Assembly (NCBI GenBank): GCA_002923335.1
Contig: BEHZ01000104.1
Span: 1 to 6,108, forward strand
Origin: a bacterium HR23
GTDB taxonomy: Bacteria > Chloroflexota > Dehalococcoidia > Lucifugimonadales > HRBIN23
Direction of reading: 5' to 3'
Length of the DNA stretch: 6,108 nt
Each line of letters opens with the position of its first letter. The first letter of the stretch is position 1. Position numbers and translations under genes: made by a program. Below are positions 1-5,873 of this stretch, piece by piece. A model generated the notes under the pieces. The model saw only the letters and a program-made list of their open reading frames with translations, did not search any database and had not been told where the DNA came from.

Positions 1-1
1 C

Positions 2-1042
2 GCCTTCCCCGCTCTGAAGGACAGGCAGGCGGTGGCGGTGCAGTTCGCCTCGGTGCGTGGGGAGGGGCCGGAGCGCCTGGCGGGGAAGGGATGGGAGGCC
101 CAGCGGGTGGGGCGTGCCCCCCGCCCCCTTTCGCCCCACGACCTCCAGGGCAACGCCTTTATCCTCACCCTGCGCGACCTGTCCCACGAGGAGGCGCACC
201 GCCTGCGTGCCGCCCTCCAGGAGCGGGCGGTGCACGGCCTGCCCAACTACTTTGACCGCCAGCGCTTCGGCTCATGCATCCCAGGGGAAGGGTGCATCGG
301 CAAGGCCATCCTTGTGGGGCAGTGGGAGAAGGCCCTGCGCCTCTTTCTGGCTACCCCCCTTCCGGGGGAAGGGACGAGGGTGCGCTCCTTCAAGACGACG
401 GCTGGCCAGCGCTGGGGGGAATGGGCCCTCCTCGCTTCCCTGGCCCCCCGGGGACCGCTGCGCAGTGTCCTCACCTACCTGAAGGACCACCCCACCGACC
501 TGCGGGGGGCGGTGGACCGCATCGCCCCCAACCTCCTCTCCCTCTACCTCTCGGCATATCAGGCGTGGCTATGGAATGCCTCGGCGGGACGGTGGCTGGA
601 GACGCTTCTGGGGCCTACAGGGGTAGCGACGAAGTGCCTGGTGGTGGCAGGGCGCTCCCTTCCCTTGTATGCCACCCTCCCCCCTGCCCTGCGGGGGCGC
701 CTGGCGGGGGCGAGCCTGCCCCTCCCCCACCACCGCCTGGCTTTCGCCGACGAGACGGCCCGAGCGTGTATGCTGGCGGTGCTGGCGGAGGAGGGCTTGG
801 CCCTGCGGGACCTGAAGGCCCGCCATATCACCCACGCCTACCTGGGGAGAGGGGCGCGGCCCCTTCTCCTCTTTCCTCAGAGCCTCACGGTGGGCGACGC
901 CCAGCCCGACGACCGCTTCCCGGGGCGCTGGAAACTGGGAGTCGCCTTTACCCTGCCCCCCGGCTCCTATGCCACCCTGCTGGTGAAGGCGTCCGCTCTG
1001 CTGGCGGGCGTGCAGGTGCACGATGAAGGGGGCGAGCAGTAG
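2..1042 (+). CDS. truD: tRNA pseudouridine(13) synthase TruD, 5'-truncated by window
   Basis: TruD converts uridine 13 of certain tRNAs to pseudouridine in the cytoplasm. The frame is open from base 2, so the start lies outside the window and 346 residues are visible. The fragment opens with FPALKDRQAV, matching the family's G-x-K-D-(R/K) catalytic motif; the presumed nucleophile Asp is codon 20-22. Further TruD hallmarks are GNAFILTL (149-172), NYFDRQRFGS (245-274), AYQAWLWN (554-577) and a C-terminal GSYATLLVKAS (962-994). About 340 residues follow the catalytic Asp, against roughly 270 in E. coli TruD, so the TRUD insertion domain is of the longer, archaeal-like size. The ATG at 32 is downstream of the catalytic motif and is not the true start. 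The gene converges on the nos cluster, 25 bases from the cytochrome gene, and appears functionally unrelated to it. Family assignment is firm; the tRNA target is inferred from the family. Confidence 0.93.
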   Translation, partial: AFPALKDRQAVAVQFASVRGEGPERLAGKGWEAQRVGRAPRPLSPHDLQGNAFILTLRDLSHEEAHRLRAALQERAVHGLPNYFDRQRFGSCIPGEGCIGKAILVGQWEKALRLFLATPLPGEGTRVRSFKTTAGQRWGEWALLASLAPRGPLRSVLTYLKDHPTDLRGAVDRIAPNLLSLYLSAYQAWLWNASAGRWLETLLGPTGVATKCLVVAGRSLPLYATLPPALRGRLAGASLPLPHHRLAFADETARACMLAVLAEEGLALRDLKARHITHAYLGRGARPLLLFPQSLTVGDAQPDDRFPGRWKLGVAFTLPPGSYATLLVKASALLAGVQVHDEGGEQ

Positions 1043-1052
1043 CCCGCCCCCT
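1027..1052. terminator. Hairpin in the convergent truD/cytochrome gap (possible bidirectional terminator)
   Basis: AGGGGGCG (1027-1034) pairs perfectly with CGCCCCCT (1045-1052). Two more pairs after one mismatch (1036-1037 with 1042-1043) close on a four-base loop. The stem overlaps the truD stop codon (1040-1042) and lies between two converging genes, where a shared terminator is expected. There is no T-tract on either side, so it is not a standard intrinsic terminator. It may slow polymerase or act with Rho, or it may simply reflect G/C-rich coding sequence. Confidence 0.35.
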
Positions 1053-1067
1053 CGCTCTGCTTCGCCC

Positions 1068-1511
1068 TTACTTCTGGAGGGTGCGGAGGAAGGCTATCAC
1101 ATTGCGCAGGTCCTGGTCGGTGAGGGCGGGGTTACCGCCTCTGGGAGGCATGGTGACTTTGGTTTTGCTCTCTGGGGAGTCGGCGGGCCGGCCCACCTTC
1201 AGGAACTCCAGGAGTTGGTCGTCGGTAAGGCCCTTGATGAAGTCGTTATTCCACAAAGGCAGGCCCAAACCGCTAATCCCCTCGGCATTGGCGCCGTGGC
1301 AGGCCGAACAGGTGCCGGCGAAGACCTGCTTACCTTTGTTGGCGTCGCCTGCAGTAGTAGAGGCGGAGGTAGGAGTAGGCGTGCGTGTAACAGGGGTTGC
1401 GCCAGTGCTCCGAGGTGTGGGGGTGGGCGTGGGCTTGGCGGCGCCCCCTCCACAGGCGGTCAGCAGGGCCGCCACGCCTATGGCCAGACCGATAAGGGCA
1501 AGACGACGCAT
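1068..1511 (-). CDS. Lipid-anchored mono-haem cytochrome c (putative NosZ electron donor)
   Basis: This 147-residue exported class I c-type cytochrome has three parts. Residues 1-20 are a lipoprotein signal (MRR, hydrophobic core, lipobox LTAC with Cys20 as lipid anchor). Residues 21-55 are a Gly/Ala then Pro/Thr-rich flexible spacer. Residues 56-147 are the haem domain, with CSACH (Cys68, Cys71, His72) binding haem c and Met121 in KVTMPPRGG as the likely sixth ligand. The ending DLRNVIAFLRTLQK is the typical C-terminal cytochrome c helix. GGGAGGAG five to six bases before the ATG supports the start. It is the last gene of the nos run, 76 bases after nosL. Clade II nos clusters often carry mono-haem cytochromes (NosC1/NosC2), so delivery of electrons to the NosZ CuA site is the best guess. 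Direct orthology to NosC1 or NosC2 cannot be judged, so no symbol is given. Confidence 0.88.
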   Translation of the reverse strand: MRRLALIGLAIGVAALLTACGGGAAKPTPTPTPRSTGATPVTRTPTPTSASTTAGDANKGKQVFAGTCSACHGANAEGISGLGLPLWNNDFIKGLTDDQLLEFLKVGRPADSPESKTKVTMPPRGGNPALTDQDLRNVIAFLRTLQK

Positions 1512-1522
1512 TCTCTCCTCCC
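1512..1522 (-). promoter_or_regulatory. Ribosome binding site of the cytochrome c gene
   Basis: On the minus strand GGGAGGAGAGA directly precedes the ATG, with the GGAGG core five bases upstream. This is the strongest conventional ribosome binding site in the cluster. It fits a gene that does not overlap its predecessor and must be initiated independently. I see no convincing promoter or terminator in the rest of the 76-base nosL-cytochrome gap (1512-1587). Confidence 0.7.
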
Positions 1523-1587
1523 GATGTGCTGGCTCTGCACTTCCCCAGGCCTCTTTGCCCTCCCTCAGCGGCGCTCAATGGCGAGGC

Positions 1588-2076
1588 TTAGGGTTGCGCT
1601 TGTGATAAGGATAACACACGCACCTGGGCGAAGTCCAGCACCTGCCCCTGCTTCTCCTGGGCAAAGCCCTCGGCCTGGGAGCGTTGGGCGAAAGCGGCTA
1701 TCCCGTAGCCCATAGGGGAGAGGATGCGAGGGCTGACCACATAGAAGGCGCTCTCTGCCCGTATCCACGCCTCGGTGGGGTAGTCGTGGACGAAGAAGGC
1801 CAGAGGTTTGGCCTCCGGGTGGGCACGGAAGTAGAGCACCATGCATCCGATATCATCAAAGACGAGGCCCGTGCCCTCCGCCAGCACCGCTCCGGCGGAG
1901 TATTTGGCCTCGTTGATAATCATCCCGCAGGTGGCGCAGACGCTCCTCCCATAGCGGATGGGGGGAGGTTTCACCTCTCCCCCCGAGGAGGGCTTGCAGG
2001 AGGCCAGCCCGGGGGCCACCACCCCCATCCCCAGAGCCAGCAGAGCCTTCAGGAGGTCCCGCCGTGTCCACTCCAT
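1588..2076 (-). CDS. nosL: NosL, copper-binding lipoprotein for N2O reductase maturation
   Basis: NosL is an extracytoplasmic Cu(I) chaperone that hands copper to the NosDFY machine for assembly of NosZ metal sites. The protein has 162 residues. The N-terminus reads TRRDLLK followed by a hydrophobic stretch and a lipobox LASC (Cys27), which is a twin-arginine-like signal combined with a lipid anchor. The mature part has CATCGM (Cys47, Cys50, Met52) and the family hallmark FDDIGCM (Cys78, Met79), then alternating strands ending in a Ser/Gln-rich tail. Cys and Met in these motifs are candidate copper ligands. The ATG lies six bases after the nosY stop with no good ribosome binding site nearby (only a G-run), suggesting translational coupling to nosY. 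The fold and context make the assignment secure; Tat export is an inference from the RR motif. Confidence 0.93.
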   Translation of the reverse strand: MEWTRRDLLKALLALGMGVVAPGLASCKPSSGGEVKPPPIRYGRSVCATCGMIINEAKYSAGAVLAEGTGLVFDDIGCMVLYFRAHPEAKPLAFFVHDYPTEAWIRAESAFYVVSPRILSPMGYGIAAFAQRSQAEGFAQEKQGQVLDFAQVRVLSLSQAQP

Positions 2077-2082
2077 ACCGGT

Positions 2083-2931
2083 TTACCCCGCATCGCTCCT
2101 GGCCAGGTGCCAATAGGCGATGGCCAGGGGCACCACAATCCACAGGGCCAAAAGGCCAGCCGTGAGGAAGGGCATAGCCCCGCCCAGGTGGTCCCCGGCG
2201 TAAAGCCCCACAGGCCCCAGCACCTCCAGATGGGAGCCCAGAGCCAACACCGCCCCCAGGCGGAAATCCTGCAAGGGGTTGAGCAGAGCAACACCCAGGA
2301 ACAGGGGAGGCGGCATCTGGGCGATAAGGGCGCTGCCCATGAGCCCCAGGTCGCCCAGGAGCACCATCCCCAGCCATACCAGGAGGGCCACTCCCACCGC
2401 CATCCCACTGCGCCGTGCAAAGGTGGAAAGCATGAGCCCGATGGCCAGGGACGCCTCGCCCAGGAGCAGGGTGAACCCCAGCAGGGCCAGGAAGCCGCCG
2501 CCCCCGGCGCTCCCCCCCAGGGCCAGCAGGACGCCCGTGAGACCCAGCCCGGCCAGCAAGGCCCCGGCCAGGGCAAGGCCCAGCCCCAGAGTCTTCCCCA
2601 GAAAGAACTGGGCACGGGAGAGGGGTTGGGTCAGCCAAAGGGCCAGGGTGCCCCGCTCCCACTCCCCGGCCAGGGCGGTGGCTCCGCTCACCAGCCCCAT
2701 CAACGGCGTAATGAGCATCACCAGGTTCACCAGGCCCGCCGAGGTGCGCCCGAAGCCCGCCAACCCCAACCTCCCTGAGCCGGCCAGGCCCAACAGGGCG
2801 ATGAGTAGGGCCAACGCCCCAAACCCCAGGGCGGAGCCCAGGAACCACCGGCTCCGCAATGCCTCTCCCACCTCTTTGGCCACCAGCGTCCGCAGGATAG
2901 CCCCGTCTGTGACCACCATCTTCTCAGCCAT
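2083..2931 (-). CDS. nosY: NosY, ABC-2-type permease of the copper-site maturation complex
   Basis: NosY is the membrane subunit that couples ATP hydrolysis by NosF to NosD outside the membrane during assembly of NosZ copper sites. The 282 residues match the usual family length (about 275-280). About six hydrophobic segments are visible, near residues 30-50, 68-88, 113-136, 147-171, 177-205 and 255-275. The motif GEWERGTLALWLTQPLSR (89-106) is typical of ABC-2 permeases of this family and is the likely contact with the ATPase. LNPLQDFRL (217-225) is another conserved stretch. The first ATG is preferred over Met5 because GAGGTGG lies at proper distance before it. The gene begins five bases after the nosDF stop and ends six bases before nosL. 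NosY and the fused ATPase presumably dimerise together. Confidence 0.92.
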   Translation of the reverse strand: MAEKMVVTDGAILRTLVAKEVGEALRSRWFLGSALGFGALALLIALLGLAGSGRLGLAGFGRTSAGLVNLVMLITPLMGLVSGATALAGEWERGTLALWLTQPLSRAQFFLGKTLGLGLALAGALLAGLGLTGVLLALGGSAGGGGFLALLGFTLLLGEASLAIGLMLSTFARRSGMAVGVALLVWLGMVLLGDLGLMGSALIAQMPPPLFLGVALLNPLQDFRLGAVLALGSHLEVLGPVGLYAGDHLGGAMPFLTAGLLALWIVVPLAIAYWHLARSDAG

Positions 2932-2936
2932 AGGTG

Positions 2937-5174
2937 CTACTCCACCTCAAAGTCCTCCACAGGAATGCCCGCCTCCCACAGCACCGAGAGGGCGTGCACC
3001 TTTTGGGCCGGGGCGACATGCACCCGCAGACCCACACCGTTCTGGGAGAGGGCAAACCCCGCCCCCCGTAACGCCTCCACCGCCTTCTCCCGTGCCCAGG
3101 GGGGCACCAGCAGGAAGAGAGAGGCCCCCGGTGCCTCCCTCAGCAGAGCGGAGGGGGGCACCTCCCCTACCGCTTTCCCCTGCTCCAGGCGCAGGACCCG
3201 GTCCGCCAGAGCCAGCACCTCTTCCCCCCGATGGGAGGTGAGGAGGATGCCCCGCCCCTCGGCCTTCAAACGACGCAGAAGGGCCAGCACCTCCCGACGC
3301 CCCCCAGCGTCCAGGTTCGCCGTCGGCTCGTCCAGAATCAACAGAGGGGGGTTGGGTAGGAGGGCCACCGCCAGAGCCAGGCGCCGGCGCATCCCCCCCG
3401 AAAGGGTGCGCACCGGACGGTGGGCGTGGGAAGTAAGGCCCACCCGCTCCAGCATGACCCCCACCCGCTCCCTCGGAATGCCCCGCAGGTCGGCCACCAT
3501 CTCCAGCACCTGGGCGGAGGTCCAGTGGTCGGGGAAGGTCGGCTCCTGAGGGACCACGCCGATAAAGGCACGGGCCTGCTTCCCGTGAGAGCGAGCGTCA
3601 TATCCCAGGATGGAAATGCGCCCCTGATACTTCAGCAGACCCAGGATGCACCGCACAATGGTGGTCTTCCCTGCCCCGTTGGGCCCCCACAGGGCCAGCA
3701 CCTCCCCTGCCTTCAGGGTAAAGGAGACCCCCTCCACGGCAGTGAAGCGCCCGAAGCGCTTGGTGAGGCCCTCTATCCGCAGAAGCACCCCCTCCTCCTT
3801 TCTGCCGGCGGGAGATGGCCGGGGGGTGCGCCGACGCCCCAGCCATACCCAGCCCACCGACGCCAAGCCTCCCAGGGCGAGCACCCCGGACACCACCCCT
3901 TCCCACGGAAGGGGGCGCTTCCCCCGCCCCACCGCCAGGGGTGGAGGTGCCATAATGGGGGCCGGGTCCTCCATCTGCACCACCGGTTGGTAGAACGGGA
4001 AGGCCCGCACCGCCGTCTCCAGGGCCTGGGCGGAGGGGGCGAAGAGGAAGAAGCGCAGGAGGGGGTAGCGGCCGGCGATGTCCTCAAAGAAGTGGCGGGA
4101 GCGGTAGGGCAGGTCGCCGATGCCGTCCCCGTTGGCGTCATACCCGGCGTAGTCGCTCCAGAAGTTGCCCCGTCCCCCCGGCGCCCAGGTGTTGGCCCCG
4201 GAGCGCCCTCCGCCACGAATGACCACCTGCTCCAGGTTGTCGGCGAAGGCGTTGCCCGTGAAGGTATTGCCCACCGCCGTAGGGGAAAGGAGCAGGCCGA
4301 TGTCGTTATAGGCAATGGTATTCCCCTCCCAGTGGGCGGTGGTCTCGTCGGCGGTGTCCTCTAGGTAAAGCCCCACCCGGTTGCGGGCCACCAGATTGCC
4401 CCGGGTGGACACGGCGTCGGCGTTTTTGAAGCCCATGCCGTATCCGCTGGGGCCACGGTTGCCCACCACCCGGTTGCCCTCCAAGTGCACATCCCGCGAA
4501 TACATGACGAAGACGCCCACCGAACTGTCCTGGAGGGTGTTGCCCTCAATATGGGCGTGGCTGGCATACATCAAGTGGAGGGCGTAGCGCATGCGGGCAA
4601 TGGTGTTGTGGCGTGCCCTCACACCCCGAGAGAACCACACGATCACATCCCGCCCATCGCGGAGGGTGTTGCCCTCTATAAGGGTGTCGTTGCTCTCCCA
4701 GAGGCGGATGAGGTCACCCCGGCGGGGCACCTCCACCGCCTTGCCCCGCAGGGTGTTCCCTACTATTTGGCTCCCCGGCGCCTGGCGCAGGTAGATACCG
4801 AAGAGCACATCCTCCAGGCGGTTGCGCAGGATGCGCACCGCAGGGGCCAGCACCAGAATACCACTATCCTCTTTGTCCGAGTTGGAGCCACTCCCACGGA
4901 TAACAAACCCTTCCACCTCCACCCCGGGGGCGGTGATGGTGAGGACCGTCCCCCGTCCCTGGCCGTCCAGGACCGGCCACCCCCTGCCCACCAGGCGCAA
5001 CGGCTTGTCCACCACCAGGGGGCCAAAGTAAACGCCCGGAGGCACCTCCAGGGTCTCGCCGGGCGTGGCCTGGCGGATGCGCTCTTGCAGAGGCAAGGGG
5101 ACCTGGGTGTCGGCCCTTGCCACAAGCGCCACGGCCAGGAGCGCCACCCCCCCGAGCACGGCCAGCAGACGCAC
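2937..5174 (-). CDS. nosDF: NosD-NosF fusion: periplasmic beta-helix, TM helix and ABC ATPase in one protein
   Basis: One continuous 745-residue frame holds two proteins that are normally separate. Residues 1-21 are a Sec signal (cleavage likely after ARA). Residues 22 to about 422 are NosD: right-handed beta-helix (CASH-type) repeats with recurring GNTL/GNRV turns from about 85 to 320, then GNFWSDYAGYDANGDGIGD (336-354), a hallmark of the family. Residues 425-446 form one transmembrane helix followed by RRR (447-449), placing what follows in the cytoplasm. Residues 463-745 are NosF: Walker A GPNGAGKTT (497-505), Q-loop Gln543, signature LSGGM (591-595), Walker B LLILDEP with Asp615/Glu616, H-loop His648, and a C-terminal accessory domain. 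All catalytic ATPase residues are present. The start is GTG at 5174, two bases after the nosB stop. With NosY it should form the machine that matures NosZ copper sites. Separate NosF may also arise from an internal start (3786-3803). The in-frame fusion is seen directly; its in vivo form is unknown. Confidence 0.93.
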   Translation of the reverse strand: MRLLAVLGGVALLAVALVARADTQVPLPLQERIRQATPGETLEVPPGVYFGPLVVDKPLRLVGRGWPVLDGQGRGTVLTITAPGVEVEGFVIRGSGSNSDKEDSGILVLAPAVRILRNRLEDVLFGIYLRQAPGSQIVGNTLRGKAVEVPRRGDLIRLWESNDTLIEGNTLRDGRDVIVWFSRGVRARHNTIARMRYALHLMYASHAHIEGNTLQDSSVGVFVMYSRDVHLEGNRVVGNRGPSGYGMGFKNADAVSTRGNLVARNRVGLYLEDTADETTAHWEGNTIAYNDIGLLLSPTAVGNTFTGNAFADNLEQVVIRGGGRSGANTWAPGGRGNFWSDYAGYDANGDGIGDLPYRSRHFFEDIAGRYPLLRFFLFAPSAQALETAVRAFPFYQPVVQMEDPAPIMAPPPLAVGRGKRPLPWEGVVSGVLALGGLASVGWVWLGRRRTPRPSPAGRKEEGVLLRIEGLTKRFGRFTAVEGVSFTLKAGEVLALWGPNGAGKTTIVRCILGLLKYQGRISILGYDARSHGKQARAFIGVVPQEPTFPDHWTSAQVLEMVADLRGIPRERVGVMLERVGLTSHAHRPVRTLSGGMRRRLALAVALLPNPPLLILDEPTANLDAGGRREVLALLRRLKAEGRGILLTSHRGEEVLALADRVLRLEQGKAVGEVPPSALLREAPGASLFLLVPPWAREKAVEALRGAGFALSQNGVGLRVHVAPAQKVHALSVLWEAGIPVEDFEVE
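2940..2948 (-). promoter_or_regulatory. Ribosome binding site of nosY inside the end of nosDF
   Basis: GAGGTGGAG on the minus strand encodes the last residues of the fused NosDF protein. Its GGAG core lies eight bases before the nosY ATG, with the nosDF TAG stop between them. This layout supports the chosen nosY start and coupled translation of the two genes. Confidence 0.55.
3786..3803 (-). promoter_or_regulatory. nosF: Putative internal ribosome binding site and GTG start for stand-alone NosF
   Basis: Inside the fused gene, the minus strand reads AGAAAGGAGGAGGGGGTG. A full-strength AAAGGAGG (3801-3794) lies five bases before a GTG codon (3788-3786, Val463), exactly where the ABC ATPase domain begins (VLLRIEGLTKRF). 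Initiation here would give a 283-residue NosF ending at 2937, close to the size of free NosF proteins. In the fusion frame the same bases encode RKEEG, so a purine-rich run is partly expected from the amino acids alone. It may be a relic of an ancestral nosF start or still be active. Confidence 0.5.
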
Positions 5175-5176
5175 TG

Positions 5177-5815
5177 CTACCCCCGCACGGCCAGTTTCGC
5201 CTCCCGTCGGCGCACCAGCAGGGCCAGCACCGCCAGCACCGCCGACGCGGATGCCAGGAGAAACCCTGTGCCGAACTGGGCGGCGGTGCGGAACTGGGCT
5301 ATCTTCCCTTCGCCCAAAAGGGGAGGGGTGAAGGGCTTCAGGCGGATGGGGGCAGTGGGGTCAAGGGAGTGGCCGGAGTAGTAGAGCCAGAAGGCCAGGT
5401 CGCCGGCAAACACCAGGGGATAGGCCAGCAAGAGCACCACCGGCACCCATGCCCAGCGGGTGGGCAGGAAGGCAGACACCGCCACCAGGACGGCCAGGAG
5501 GGGCACCGCATAGCGGGCCAGCATCCGCTCAATGCGAGCGGCGGTCTCCAGTTTGCGCATCCCGATGTAGTGGTTCAGGCCGTTGATCTCCCGCACATCC
5601 CCTGCCAGGCGGGTGGCGTAGGCCTGCATACGCAGCCCCCCCGGATACTGGGGCGCAAAGAGGACCAGCCCCCAGTAGGGGAAGGCGAGGCTGAGCAGGA
5701 GGAGCGCCCCCGCCGCGACCAGCAGCCCCCTGGCCACCCACCGGGGTGCCCAGCGGCCCTGGCGGCGGATGCCCTCTTGCTGGGGTTGTGTGGCGGTGCG
5801 TTCTGCGGTCATCAT
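5177..5815 (-). CDS. nosB: NosB-like four-helix membrane protein of clade II nos clusters
   Basis: This 212-residue integral membrane protein is encoded next to nosZ, the position of NosB in clade II clusters, where it is needed for N2O respiration although its chemistry is not settled. Four hydrophobic segments are visible, near residues 29-52, 102-119, 122-146 and 181-201. After the first helix comes an APQYPGGL motif (54-61) and then GDVREINGLNHYIGM (72-86), the most distinctive and conserved-looking part. Its His82 and Met86, with His149 after helix 3, could contact copper or haem, which is speculation. FTPPLLGEGKIAQF (162-175) precedes the last helix. The tail RRREAKLAVRG is basic, as expected for a cytoplasmic end. 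There are two adjacent ATG codons, and the ribosome binding site fits either. nosDF follows after two bases. Family recognition rests on the motif and context; the symbol is moderately sure. Confidence 0.78.
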   Translation of the reverse strand: MMTAERTATQPQQEGIRRQGRWAPRWVARGLLVAAGALLLLSLAFPYWGLVLFAPQYPGGLRMQAYATRLAGDVREINGLNHYIGMRKLETAARIERMLARYAVPLLAVLVAVSAFLPTRWAWVPVVLLLAYPLVFAGDLAFWLYYSGHSLDPTAPIRLKPFTPPLLGEGKIAQFRTAAQFGTGFLLASASAVLAVLALLVRRREAKLAVRG

Positions 5816-5820
5816 GGCAG

Positions 5821-5829
5821 TCCCTCCCC
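5821..5829 (-). promoter_or_regulatory. Ribosome binding site of the nosB-like gene
   Basis: GGGGAGGGA on the minus strand lies five bases before the first ATG (5815-5813) and eight before the second (5812-5810). The second gives the more usual spacing, so Met2 may be the real start. The site sits just below the intergenic hairpin and should stay accessible when the hairpin forms. Confidence 0.55.
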
Positions 5830-5831
5830 GT

Positions 5832-5862
5832 CGGGGTGGGGGGAGGGCCTCCCCCCACCCCG
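5832..5862. promoter_or_regulatory. Strong GC hairpin between nosZ and nosB
   Basis: Bases 5832-5844 pair perfectly with 5850-5862, a 13-bp almost all-GC stem with a loop of five bases or fewer. It fills most of the 58-base gap between the nosZ stop and the nosB ribosome binding site. There is no T-tract after it in the direction of nos transcription, so it is not a complete intrinsic terminator. Partial termination, protection of the nosZ mRNA 3' end, or a processing barrier would all lower expression of the maturation genes relative to nosZ. This role is inferred; the structure is read directly. Confidence 0.6.
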
Positions 5863-5873
5863 CTGGTATGGTG

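Noticed and set aside
277..375. GEG-encoding near-palindromes in truD (about 279-297 and 355-375), with a similar one in nosB near 5306-5335, as in-frame inserted palindromic repeats
   Set aside because: The three DNA stretches do not share one sequence, and from memory the peptides appear to align with normal segments of TruD and NosB-like proteins rather than being extra insertions.
1381..1440. Repeated GGTG/GTGG-rich tract as a tandem repeat or regulatory element
   Set aside because: It is the complement of Pro/Thr codons in the flexible spacer of the lipid-anchored cytochrome.
1512..1620. Possible promoter for the cytochrome gene around the AT-richer end of nosL (TTATCCTTATCAC on the minus strand)
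   Set aside because: No -35-like hexamer lies at suitable spacing, and the AT-rich bases encode the last residues of NosL.
1684..3241. Long plus-strand open frames (1684-2778 and 2279-3241) opposite nosL, nosY and nosDF
   Set aside because: They are antisense to well-supported genes, and their products are His/Gln/Gly/Pro/Arg-rich without any recognisable domain. Such frames are common in GC-rich DNA because stop codons are rare.
3780..3860. NosD-NosF fusion as a frameshift or annotation artefact
   Set aside because: The frame is continuous without a stop, and the junction makes sense: transmembrane helix, RRR, short Pro/Arg linker, then the ATPase start. A base error creating it cannot be fully excluded without reads.
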